Positions 28,464 through 37,072 of a stretch of 64,000 nucleotides of DNA are shown one piece after another. The stretch is from Leminorella grimontii ATCC 33999 = DSM 5078 (GTDB lineage: Bacteria; Pseudomonadota; Gammaproteobacteria; Enterobacterales; Enterobacteriaceae), in assembly GCF_000439085.1 (NCBI RefSeq), contig NZ_AUUA01000008.1:62001-126000 (forward strand), given 5' to 3'. A model generated the notes under the pieces. It made no database searches. It was not told where the DNA came from and saw nothing but the letters and a program-made list of their open reading frames with translations. The translations under genes and the position numbers were made by a program. How positions within the stretch are numbered: the stretch's first letter is position 1; every line of letters begins with the position of its first letter.

Positions 28464-31400
28464 ATGGGGCGAAGCAGTCGCATAGTGTTGAGAATAGCCG
28501 TTGCGCTTTTAGTGCTGCTGACGCTGGCCGTCGGCGCTCTGCGCTTTATGCTTCCTCGCATTAATGACTACCGCGAGCCCATTCTCGCCACCGTCTCGGA
28601 CATGACCGGTATCCCGACTCGCATCGAGCATATGGAAGGGAAATGGGAGATGTTTGGCCCAACCCTCGACCTGCGCGAACTTTCTTTACAGACCGACGTT
28701 GGCGAGGTCCGCGTCGACCGCGTCACGGTGGCGCTCGACGTTTGGGCCTCTTTGGTTAACTTCCGCTGGCAGTTTCGCGATCTGACCTTTTATCGCGTAC
28801 AGGGCGCCTTGAACTATACGGTAGGCCAGTCCCAGAGCGACGATGGGCGTGAGCCTACCGGAAGCGCCACGCTCAAGAATATTTTCCTTAAGCAGTTTGA
28901 CCACTTTATCCTGCTCGACAGCCAACTCTCCTTTCTGGGCGCCTCCGGCGAGCGCATTTCTCTGGCCATTCCAAGGCTGAACTGGCTTAACGACCGCAAG
29001 CGCCATCGCGCGGAAGGGCAGGTCAGCGTATCAACGGAGAACGGCCCTAACGGCCTGCTGAAGGTTCGCTTTAACCTGCGCGACGAGGCGGATCTGATGG
29101 ATAACGGGACCGTTTATCTTCAGGCGGATAACGTTAACGTGCTGCCGTGGCTCAGCCACTGGTTTAAGACCAATACCGGTTTTGACGATGCGCGATTCAG
29201 TCTGGAAGCGTGGCTGTCCGTTAAGGCCAGTCAGATTGACGGAGGCGCTCTGCTGCTCAGCCAGGGGCGCGCCGACTGGCATAAAGGGGATGATTTGCAC
29301 CGGCTGGACGTTGAGAAGCTGGCGGTTTACGTCAAACGACAGGGCGACGGATGGCGTCTGGACGCGCCGGCGTTGAATCTAAAAACCGACGGCCATGCGT
29401 GGGCAAAGGGCGGACGGGTTAGCCTGTTCTGGCAGCCAGAGAACCCCAGCCTTCAGGGGGAAGAAGGTGAATCAATGCTTCGGATCCGTGCGGCTAAGCT
29501 GGATCTGGAAAGCATTAACCCACTGCTGCCGATGTTTAGCTTCCTGCAGCCTGACGCGCTTGACGCCTGGCTACAGATTCGGCCAAAGGGCAATCTGGAA
29601 CGGCTAGCGCTGGACATTCCCCTGAGTACGCCGGAAAAAATCCGCTTTGAAGGCCGTTGGGAAAACGCCAGCTGGCAGCCTTGGAAACATATTCCAGGAG
29701 GCGATCGCGCCGAGTTTGAGGTGGCGGGAAGCGCTGCGGGAGGAACGGTTGGGGTGCGTCTCGATCAAAGTACGCTGCCCTACGACGAGATGTTCCGCGC
29801 ACCGCTCATCGTCAACAGTGCCAACGCCTCCATTCACTGGTTAAACGATGAGCATGAGTTCAGGCTTTGGGGCGATAACATTGACATTCAGGCCAAGTCC
29901 GTATGGGCTAACGGCAGCTTCAGCTACCGTCAGGGTGGCGACGATGCGCCTTGGTTAAGCATTTTGGCCGGAATCAGGGCATATGACGCAGGCGACGCCT
30001 GGCGCTATTTCCCTGAGCCGTTGATGGGTACCCCGCTGGTTGACTACCTTTCTTCCGCCATCGTTGCCGGCAAGTCCGACAACGCGACGCTTATTTTTAA
30101 CGGCGATCCGCATCATTTCCCCTATCCGCACAACGACGGGCTGTTTGAGGTCTATGCTCCGCTGACGGACGCGGTATTCAAGTTTCAGCCGACCTGGCAG
30201 CCGCTCAGCGATATGACCATCAACCTGAATTTCATTAACAGCGGCCTGTGGATGCACTCGCCGTCGGCAATGCTGGGTAAAGTCAAAGGCACTGACATTG
30301 ACGCCGTTATCGCCGACTTCCATAAAGGGCAGTTGGACATTAACGCCAAGGTTAACGGTCAGGGGCCGGACGTGCGGGACTACCTAAAGCAGTCTCCGCT
30401 CAAAGATACCGTCGGCTCGGCGCTGGATGAAATTGACGTCGGCGGCGAGGTTAACGGACGCTTGCGTTTGGATATCCCGCTGGACGGTGAGCAGGCCCAC
30501 GCCAGCGGTGAGATAGACCTCAAAGATAACCGCCTGCACATTAAGCCTATCGACAGCATCATGGAGAAAGTAAGCGGTCGCTTCCGTTTCGACGACGGTA
30601 ACCTCAGTAGCGAAAGGATGAGCGCCGAGTGGTTTAATCAGCCCATAGGCCTGAATTTCTCCACCCGTCAGGGCGCGAAAGATTATGCGGTTCAGGTTGG
30701 CATCGACGGAAACTGGGCGGTAGCCCAGCTGCCGTGGCTGCCAGTGGACGCCGCGAAGCAGCTTTCCGGCAGTGCCCGCTGGAAAAGCGACGTTAACATC
30801 ACGCTGCCGGAAAAGGGACGCCCCAGGTATGACGTCGCGTTAAGCGGCGACCTTAACGGAGTAAGCAGTCGCTTACCTGCGCCCTTGAGCAAGCGCAGCG
30901 GCAGCGTGCTGCCGGTGACGCTGAAGGCAAAGGGAGATACGGTTGGATTTGATCTACAGGGGCTCATTGCCGGCAATCAGGCGATAAACAGCCGATGGAC
31001 GCTGGGGAAAAATCAGGTTCAGCTCACCCGATTTGCCTGGCGAATGAACAGCAAAAAGACGCCGGAGCTGCCTTCTGACGCCCGTTTAGACATACAGTTA
31101 CCCGCCGTAGACGGCGAGCGCCTGTTGGGACTGCTGTCGCCGCTGTCCGGTTCGGACGGCAAAGAGAGCGCTGTCGCGGCCAAGTTTACTCTGCCGTCGC
31201 GCTGGGTGATCCATTCGCCGCAGCTTGAGCTTGCGGGGCAATACTGGCGCGATCTTACGGTAGACGTTAACCGCAGCGCCGGCGCAACCAGCGTCGCGCT
31301 CAACGGTAAGGAAATTCGCGCCAGTCTGGCGATGAACGGCAGCCAGCCGTGGCAGGCCGACATTGACTATTTTTACTTTAACCCTAAATCCGATCTGTTT

Positions 31401-32282
31401 TCGGTTTCCTCAACAAAAAACAAAGGTGCGGGCGCCGCTTTCAACCGTTTCCCTCAGCTTCCCTCTATTGCCGTGCGCTGTAAAGAGTGTTGGGTGGTCG
31501 GCCAGCGTTTGGGGGTGGTTAACGCCGATCTGCGCTTTCGGGGCGATAACCTGAGCGTGACGAACGGGCTGGTGGATACCGGTACGACGAAGTTAACCTT
31601 TTCTGCCGACTGGCTTCGCTCGCCGGGCGGCTCTGCGACCCGCTTTGACGGTACGCTGTCAGGCAAACGAATCGATCGCAGCATGAATTACTTTGGCGTT
31701 TATACGCCGCTGAAAGACGCACCGTTTAACGTCGATTTCGACCTGAACTGGCAGGGGGACCCTTGGTCTCCTCTGGTCGATACGCTCAACGGCGGCGTAA
31801 CGGCCAAGCTTGGCAAAGGGCAGGTGGACAACGCGGGCGGCGGCCATGCGGGCCAGCTTCTGCGGTTGCTGAGCTTTAACGCACTGTTGCGCAAGCTGCA
31901 GTTTGATTTTCGCGATACCTTTGGTAAAGGTTTTTACTTTGATACTATCAGCGGTAGCATCAAGTTAACCAACGGTGTGGCAAAAACCGACAACCTGTTG
32001 GTTGACGGACTGTCAGCGGACATCGCGATTGACGGTGATATTGACTTCGTTAATCGCCGCCTGGGCCTTAACGCCGTGGTTGCGCCGGAAATTTCCGGCA
32101 CCGTTGGCGTAGCGACGGCCTTCGTCGTTAACCCGATAGCCGGCGCGGCGGTGTTTGCCGCAAGCCAAGTGCTGTCGCCGCTGTGGAATAAGATTTCGCT
32201 GATACGTTACAGAATTGACGGTGATTTAGATGAGCCTGTCGTGCATGAGGTGCTACGACAGCCAAAGGGAGACTCTAGTTAA
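28464..32282 (+). CDS. yhdP: AsmA-like phospholipid transporter YhdP
   Basis: 1272 residues from the ATG at 28464, which has GGAGG 4 bases upstream; a GTG 15 bases earlier (28449) lies inside that ribosome site and is less likely. N-terminal transmembrane segment at about 8-28, then a very long periplasmic bridge of repeated beta strands (DUF3971/AsmA-type) and a C-terminal region with AVVAPEISGTVGVATAFVVNPIAG. It spans the envelope and moves phospholipid to the outer membrane, redundantly with TamB and YdbH. It follows rng by 40 bases and its stop shares a base with the next start. Confidence 0.95.
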   Translation: MGRSSRIVLRIAVALLVLLTLAVGALRFMLPRINDYREPILATVSDMTGIPTRIEHMEGKWEMFGPTLDLRELSLQTDVGEVRVDRVTVALDVWASLVNFRWQFRDLTFYRVQGALNYTVGQSQSDDGREPTGSATLKNIFLKQFDHFILLDSQLSFLGASGERISLAIPRLNWLNDRKRHRAEGQVSVSTENGPNGLLKVRFNLRDEADLMDNGTVYLQADNVNVLPWLSHWFKTNTGFDDARFSLEAWLSVKASQIDGGALLLSQGRADWHKGDDLHRLDVEKLAVYVKRQGDGWRLDAPALNLKTDGHAWAKGGRVSLFWQPENPSLQGEEGESMLRIRAAKLDLESINPLLPMFSFLQPDALDAWLQIRPKGNLERLALDIPLSTPEKIRFEGRWENASWQPWKHIPGGDRAEFEVAGSAAGGTVGVRLDQSTLPYDEMFRAPLIVNSANASIHWLNDEHEFRLWGDNIDIQAKSVWANGSFSYRQGGDDAPWLSILAGIRAYDAGDAWRYFPEPLMGTPLVDYLSSAIVAGKSDNATLIFNGDPHHFPYPHNDGLFEVYAPLTDAVFKFQPTWQPLSDMTINLNFINSGLWMHSPSAMLGKVKGTDIDAVIADFHKGQLDINAKVNGQGPDVRDYLKQSPLKDTVGSALDEIDVGGEVNGRLRLDIPLDGEQAHASGEIDLKDNRLHIKPIDSIMEKVSGRFRFDDGNLSSERMSAEWFNQPIGLNFSTRQGAKDYAVQVGIDGNWAVAQLPWLPVDAAKQLSGSARWKSDVNITLPEKGRPRYDVALSGDLNGVSSRLPAPLSKRSGSVLPVTLKAKGDTVGFDLQGLIAGNQAINSRWTLGKNQVQLTRFAWRMNSKKTPELPSDARLDIQLPAVDGERLLGLLSPLSGSDGKESAVAAKFTLPSRWVIHSPQLELAGQYWRDLTVDVNRSAGATSVALNGKEIRASLAMNGSQPWQADIDYFYFNPKSDLFSVSSTKNKGAGAAFNRFPQLPSIAVRCKECWVVGQRLGVVNADLRFRGDNLSVTNGLVDTGTTKLTFSADWLRSPGGSATRFDGTLSGKRIDRSMNYFGVYTPLKDAPFNVDFDLNWQGDPWSPLVDTLNGGVTAKLGKGQVDNAGGGHAGQLLRLLSFNALLRKLQFDFRDTFGKGFYFDTISGSIKLTNGVAKTDNLLVDGLSADIAIDGDIDFVNRRLGLNAVVAPEISGTVGVATAFVVNPIAGAAVFAASQVLSPLWNKISLIRYRIDGDLDEPVVHEVLRQPKGDSS

Positions 32283-33130
32283 TGAAAAGCGCCAACGTTG
32301 CTTTGTTACAGTTATGCAGTGGGGAAAATATTCGCGCTAACCTGGCGCAGATTGAGCAGCAGATCAAGCAGCTGAAGCCGCACGTCAAGCTGGTGGTGAC
32401 GCCGGAGAACGCGCTGCTTTTTGCCGATACGCAAACCTACTATAAGCACTCCGAAACCGAAGGGACGGGTCCGCTGCAGGACGCCATCCGTGAAATGGCG
32501 GTGCGCTACGGCGTGTGGATTCTGGTGGGCTCGATGCCGCTTATCAGCCGCGAAAACCCTGAGCGTTTAACCGCCAGCAGCCTGCTGTTTGACGATAAGG
32601 GCGAGCTGAAGGCGCGCTACGACAAAATGCACATGTTTGATGTGGACGTCGCCGACAGCCACGGCCACTACTGTGAGTCCGATACTTACGACTACGGCCA
32701 GCACCTGACCGTGGTGGATACGCCGGTCGGCCGTCTGGGCATGACGATTTGCTACGATCTGCGCTTCCCTGGCCTGTTCCAGGCGCTGCGCGATCGCGGC
32801 GCGGACATTATTACCGTTCCCGCCGCCTTTACCCGCGTGACCGGCGAAGCGCACTGGGAGATTCTGCTGCGCGCCCGGGCGATTGAGAACCAGTGCTGGA
32901 TACTTGCTCCGGCGCAGGTGGGGCGTCACGGCGCTACGCGCCGCACCTGGGGGCATACGATGGCCGTTGATCCGTGGGGCAGCGTGGTGGGCATTAACGC
33001 CGATGCGGTCGAGGGCATCAAGGTGCGCGTCGATACCAGCGGGCTGCCGAAGCTGCGCGAGCAAATGCCGCTAATGAAACATAACCGCTTCGAGCCGGTG
33101 CTTAAAGCGGTGATAAAAAAAGGTGAGTAA
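32282..33130 (+). CDS. Nitrilase-family amidohydrolase (deaminated glutathione amidase-like)
   Basis: 282 residues. Carbon-nitrogen hydrolase with the Glu-Lys-Cys triad: Glu in VTPENALLF near residue 41, Lys in [11 protein letters not shown] near 117, Cys in [11 protein letters not shown] near 159. The motif MHMFDVD and overall pattern match Nit1/Nit2-like repair enzymes that hydrolyse deaminated glutathione. The gene is sandwiched between yhdP and tldD and overlaps yhdP by one base; Yersinia-type genomes have it here, E. coli K-12 does not. Confidence 0.9.
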   Translation: MKSANVALLQLCSGENIRANLAQIEQQIKQLKPHVKLVVTPENALLFADTQTYYKHSETEGTGPLQDAIREMAVRYGVWILVGSMPLISRENPERLTASSLLFDDKGELKARYDKMHMFDVDVADSHGHYCESDTYDYGQHLTVVDTPVGRLGMTICYDLRFPGLFQALRDRGADIITVPAAFTRVTGEAHWEILLRARAIENQCWILAPAQVGRHGATRRTWGHTMAVDPWGSVVGINADAVEGIKVRVDTSGLPKLREQMPLMKHNRFEPVLKAVIKKGE

Positions 33131-33134
33131 CGCA

Positions 33135-34580
33135 ATGAATCTTACTCTGGTCAGTGAGCAGCTGCTTACGGCCAATCGCTTAAGCCATCAGGACCTGTTT
33201 GACGTTCTGGGGCAGATGTCTTCACGTCGATTGGACTATGCCGATCTTTACTTTCAGTCCAGCTACCATGAGTCTTGGGTGATTGAAGATCGCATCATTA
33301 AAGAGGGTTCCTACAATATCGACAGAGGCGTCGGCGTGCGCGCCGTTCACGGTGAGAAAACCGGCTTTGCCTATGCCGATCAGATAACTCTTCAGGCGCT
33401 GATTCAGAGCGCCAACGCCGCCAAAAGCATTGTTAACGACGTCGGCGACGGCAAAACCCACGTGCTCGGCGCGGTGGGCTATGCGCCGCTGTATCCCGCC
33501 CTCGACCCGCTGCAAAGCCTGTCGCGTGAGGCAAAAATTGACCTGCTGCACTTGGTCGACAAGACCGCTCGGGCGGAAGACGCCAGGGTGCAGGAAGTTA
33601 ACGCCAGCCTAAGCGGCGTGTATGAAACGGTGCTGATTGCAGCGACGGACGGCACGCTGGCGGCGGACGTTCGGCCGCTGGTTCGCCTGTCGGTGAGCGT
33701 TCTGGTCGAAGAAAACGGCAAGCGCGAGCGCGGCTCCAGCGGCGGCGGCGGTCGGGTTGGCTACGATTACTTCCTTGAGCCGACCTCGGAGGGCGTTCGG
33801 GCCGAGGCCTTCGCTCGCGAAGCCGTCCGGCAGGCGCTGGTGAACCTTTCCGCCGTTGCGGCGCCCGCGGGCGCAATGCCGGTCGTGCTCGGTGCCGGTT
33901 GGCCGGGCGTTCTGCTGCATGAAGCGGTGGGGCACGGCCTTGAGGGCGACTTTAACCGCAAGGGCGCGTCGGTGTTTAGCGGCCGCATGGGGGAACTCGT
34001 CGCGTCTGAGCTCTGTACGGTTGTCGATGACGGTACGCTGTCGGGCCGTCGCGGTTCGCTTTCCGTCGACGATGAGGGCGTTCCCGGTCAGTACAACGTG
34101 TTGATTGAGAAGGGCGTACTGAAAGGCTACATGCAGGATAAGCTTAACGCCCGCCTGATGGGGCTTGCGCCCACCGGTAACGGTCGCCGCGAGTCCTACG
34201 CCAGCCTGCCGATGCCGCGAATGACCAACACCTATATGCTGGCCGGCGAGTCCACCAGAGACGAGATTATTGAAAGCGTAGACTTTGGTCTGTATGCGCC
34301 GAACTTCGGCGGCGGTCAGGTCGATATTACGTCCGGAAAGTTCGTGTTTTCGACGTCTGAAGCCTATCTTATTGAAAATGGCCGCATCACCAAGCCGGTG
34401 AAAGGGGCGACTCTGATTGGCTCAGGCATTGAGGCGATGCAGCAAATTTCTATGGTTGGCAACGATCTGGCGCTGGATAAGGGCGTCGGCGTCTGCGGGA
34501 AAGAGGGGCAAAGCGTTCCGGTCGGCGTCGGCCAGCCTACGCTGAAGCTTGACAGCCTGACCGTGGGCGGAACCGCCTAA
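33135..34580 (+). CDS. tldD: Metalloprotease subunit TldD
   Basis: About 481 residues from ATG 33135; a GTG 12 bases earlier is open, but AAGGTGA ahead of the ATG and the E. coli N terminus MSLNLVSEQ favour this start. The zinc-protease motif [11 protein letters not shown] lies near residue 261. With TldE/PmbA it forms a heterodimeric protease that matures microcin B17 and degrades CcdA. Its partner gene pmbA is only 10.4 kb downstream here. Confidence 0.97.
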   Translation: MNLTLVSEQLLTANRLSHQDLFDVLGQMSSRRLDYADLYFQSSYHESWVIEDRIIKEGSYNIDRGVGVRAVHGEKTGFAYADQITLQALIQSANAAKSIVNDVGDGKTHVLGAVGYAPLYPALDPLQSLSREAKIDLLHLVDKTARAEDARVQEVNASLSGVYETVLIAATDGTLAADVRPLVRLSVSVLVEENGKRERGSSGGGGRVGYDYFLEPTSEGVRAEAFAREAVRQALVNLSAVAAPAGAMPVVLGAGWPGVLLHEAVGHGLEGDFNRKGASVFSGRMGELVASELCTVVDDGTLSGRRGSLSVDDEGVPGQYNVLIEKGVLKGYMQDKLNARLMGLAPTGNGRRESYASLPMPRMTNTYMLAGESTRDEIIESVDFGLYAPNFGGGQVDITSGKFVFSTSEAYLIENGRITKPVKGATLIGSGIEAMQQISMVGNDLALDKGVGVCGKEGQSVPVGVGQPTLKLDSLTVGGTA

Positions 34581-34663
34581 AGAGAGAGGAGTGCCGCCTC
34601 TACGAACCTCAGGGGTTCTGCGAGCGCGGCGCGTGGGGTAGTCTGACTTTCAGGAGTGATACG

Positions 34664-35164
34664 ATGAGCTTGTCCTATTATCAGTTGGCAACACAGAGTA
34701 CGATCCGCGTACTGAACAACCTCGACTTTCTGATGAGCATTGCGACCGCGTTTTGCAAAGAGCGACGCATTGAGGAGCAGGTGCTGCTCAACTCTCGCCT
34801 GGCGCCGGACATGTTTCCGCTGGTGCGTCAGGTCCAGCTGGTCAGCGACATGACCAAAAGCTGCGCAGCGCGCCTTGCCGGGCTGGAACCGCCGATTTAT
34901 GAAGACAACGAGACGACATTCGCCGAGCTTAAGGCGCGGATAGCTAAGACGATTGACTACATTAAATCGCTGGAAGAGAAAGATTTCGCCGACAGCGAAT
35001 CGCGCCAGATCCAACTGCCTTGGTACGACGAACCGATGCGCGGCGACGTTTTCCTGCTACAGCACGCGCTGCCGAACATCTATTTCCACATTACTACTGC
35101 CTATAACATTTTGCGCAACAACGGCGTAGCCGTCGGCAAGCGCGACTATCTGGGCAAAATCTGA
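34664..35164 (+). CDS. DUF1993 family protein
   Basis: 166 residues, helical, soluble. MSLSYYQLATQSTIRVLNNLDFLM, PDMFPLVRQVQLVSDMTKSCAARLAG and the histidines in HALPNIYFHITTAYNILR match DUF1993, a four-helix DinB-like fold. Function unknown. CAGGAG lies before the ATG. It starts the accessory block after tldD and seems monocistronic. Confidence 0.85.
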   Translation: MSLSYYQLATQSTIRVLNNLDFLMSIATAFCKERRIEEQVLLNSRLAPDMFPLVRQVQLVSDMTKSCAARLAGLEPPIYEDNETTFAELKARIAKTIDYIKSLEEKDFADSESRQIQLPWYDEPMRGDVFLLQHALPNIYFHITTAYNILRNNGVAVGKRDYLGKI

Positions 35165-35289
35165 CGACGTTTGCCGCTCGACTACCGTCGGGCGGTAAAA
35201 TTATTCTGACTTCACGTTTGCTTCACGCGCTTTACACATAGCCTGATTATTCTGCATATAACGTTTGTTCTATTTGCAGGGATTTTGCT

Positions 35290-36165
35290 ATGTCCGCGAT
35301 TGCCGTTTATGACAACGACTGCCTGAGGGAATACCGGTATCCGTGGTATATGCCTTCGCCGATGCGTCGCTTGCCTTTGCCTCTGCTGGAGTTTTGGAGT
35401 TTTGGCATTAAAGAGGCGCTGAGCTGCGCGTTCGCCGTTTCTTTCTTTATTACTCTGGCGTTGTCGAAAGCGTTGCCGATGGGTGATTTACCCCGCTATG
35501 ACTTTATTCTTATCGTTGCGCTGGCGGTGCAGTTTGCGCTGGTGTATTACGGATTAGAGACTAAAAGAGAGCTGGCGGCCGTTTCGCTGTTTCACCTTTT
35601 GGGGCTGGCGCTGGAAATCTTTAAGACCTCTCCAACCATCGGCTCGTGGGCTTACCCTGAGTTTGCCTACTCCAAGCTTGCCGGTGTTCCGCTCTACAGC
35701 GGGTTTATGTATGCGGCGGTTGCCAGCTATATGCTGCAGTCGTGGCGCTACCTTTCGCTGCGGCTGGCTGGCTACCCACCTCACTGGCTGGCGGTTACGC
35801 TGGCGTTTGCGATTTATCTGAACTTCTTTACTCACCACTTTATCGGCGACTACCGCTGGCCGCTGACGCTGGCTTTGGTGGCGGCCTTCTGGCGTACCCG
35901 CGTCTATTTCCGTCCGATGGTAAGAGAGTTTTGGATGCCGATGCCGCTGGCCTTTTTGCTGATAGGCTTTTTTATCTGGATTGCCGAGAACGTAACTACG
36001 CTGTTTGGCGGCTGGCAGTATCCAAATCAGACGGGAGGCTGGGAGCTGGTGCATCTGGGAAAAATCAGCTCGTGGGGGCTGCTGGTCGTGATTACCTTTA
36101 CCATCATCGCGGAATTAAAATTCTTTAGCCAACGTAAAGAAAGCGAAAATAAGCTGACGAATTGA
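35290..36165 (+). CDS. DUF817 family integral membrane protein
   Basis: 291 residues with about eight hydrophobic segments. The opening RLPLPLLEFWSFGIKEALSC, the central SPTIGSWAYPEFAYSKLAGVPLYSGFMYAAVASY and the later GWQYPNQTGGWELVHLGKISSWGLL are signatures of DUF817. Cytoplasmic-membrane protein of unknown role. A hairpin (arms 36188-36195 and 36207-36214) lies between it and the barnase gene; no T run follows. Confidence 0.88.
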   Translation: MSAIAVYDNDCLREYRYPWYMPSPMRRLPLPLLEFWSFGIKEALSCAFAVSFFITLALSKALPMGDLPRYDFILIVALAVQFALVYYGLETKRELAAVSLFHLLGLALEIFKTSPTIGSWAYPEFAYSKLAGVPLYSGFMYAAVASYMLQSWRYLSLRLAGYPPHWLAVTLAFAIYLNFFTHHFIGDYRWPLTLALVAAFWRTRVYFRPMVREFWMPMPLAFLLIGFFIWIAENVTTLFGGWQYPNQTGGWELVHLGKISSWGLLVVITFTIIAELKFFSQRKESENKLTN

Positions 36166-36284
36166 AAACAATGTCATACTTTTATTATTAATGGCTAGGA
36201 TAAATGGCCATTAAAGAGTAAATAGGCAGGGTGTGTAATATAAATACGTTGAATGGCAGAGATATCCCCAACAAGCGCTGAGTG

Positions 36285-36764
36285 ATGAAAAGAAATACGC
36301 AATTACTACTCGTTGTTTTTCTGTTACTGATTATTGGCGGCTTAGCCTTTAATTTTTTACATAGTAACAACGGCGGCATATCGGACGGCGTTGCGGGCAG
36401 TATCTCTTCGTCTTCTCAGGCCGTTCAGGATATTGACCGCCTGACTCAGCGACAAACGGTTGTGAATTACGTGCGCGAGCACGGTCGCCTGCCGGACTAT
36501 TACATCACCAAGAGTCAAGCCCGTTCGCAAGGCTGGGATGCGCGCGACGGTAATCTGTGTTCCGTTCTGCCCGGAAAGGCTATTGGCGGAGATCGCTTTT
36601 CTAACCGGGAAAAGCGCCTGCCGCAGGCCAAAGGGCGAACGTGGTTTGAAGCGGATATTAATTATCGCTGCGGCCATCGAGGAGCAGAGAGGTTACTGTA
36701 TTCAGATGATGGTTTGATTTATGTAACGATAGACCATTATCAACGTTTCATGGAGGTAAAGTAA
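36285..36764 (+). CDS. Barnase-type guanyl-preferring ribonuclease, exported or membrane-anchored
   Basis: 159 residues. An N-terminal hydrophobic segment at about 7-23 acts as signal or anchor. The catalytic domain (about 60-158) aligns without gaps to Bacillus barnase: Lys in TKS, Arg in SNRE, general base Glu122, Arg132, Arg136 and general acid His151 are all kept. Two cysteines, Cys92 and Cys129, occur at positions equal to barnase 43 and 80 and could form a disulfide in the periplasm. The barstar gene follows by 2 bases. I use the ATG at 36285; a GTG at 36282 is adjacent. The upstream region is AT-rich, hinting at acquisition. Confidence 0.93.
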   Translation: MKRNTQLLLVVFLLLIIGGLAFNFLHSNNGGISDGVAGSISSSSQAVQDIDRLTQRQTVVNYVREHGRLPDYYITKSQARSQGWDARDGNLCSVLPGKAIGGDRFSNREKRLPQAKGRTWFEADINYRCGHRGAERLLYSDDGLIYVTIDHYQRFMEVK

Positions 36765-36766
36765 TC

Positions 36767-37030
36767 ATGAGAAGCGTTGTTTTTGATTTTGCTAAAATAG
36801 GTTCAATGCCCGATTTTTATCTACAGTTTGTCGACACCTTTTTACTGCCGGACTGGTTTGGTAATAATCTGGATGCGCTGTGGGATGCGTTAACCGTAGG
36901 AATAAACCTGCCGGTTCAGATAGTGTTTACCCACTTTGACAGGCAGGCGTTGGACTTTCTTCCTTTGTATCGCCTGTTCGAACAGGCGCAGCAGGAGCTG
37001 GATGGCCTGTTGCTTTTTAACAGCCAATAG
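36767..37030 (+). CDS. Barstar-type ribonuclease inhibitor
   Basis: 87 residues. LPDWFGNNLDALWDALT matches the barnase-binding helix of barstar, keeping both aspartates equal to Asp35 and Asp39. The position of barstar Glu76 appears to be Gln (FEQAQQ). It protects the cytoplasm from the ribonuclease made by the gene just upstream. GGAGG at the end of the ribonuclease gene serves as its ribosome site, and the 2-base gap suggests coupled translation. Confidence 0.92.
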   Translation: MRSVVFDFAKIGSMPDFYLQFVDTFLLPDWFGNNLDALWDALTVGINLPVQIVFTHFDRQALDFLPLYRLFEQAQQELDGLLLFNSQ

Positions 37031-37072
37031 GTCGTTCAACACGATGCGCGCTCTTTCACAGTAGCGGATGCG

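Noticed and set aside
27596-28561. 321-codon frame antisense to rng
   Set aside because: Shadow of RNase G; no domain.
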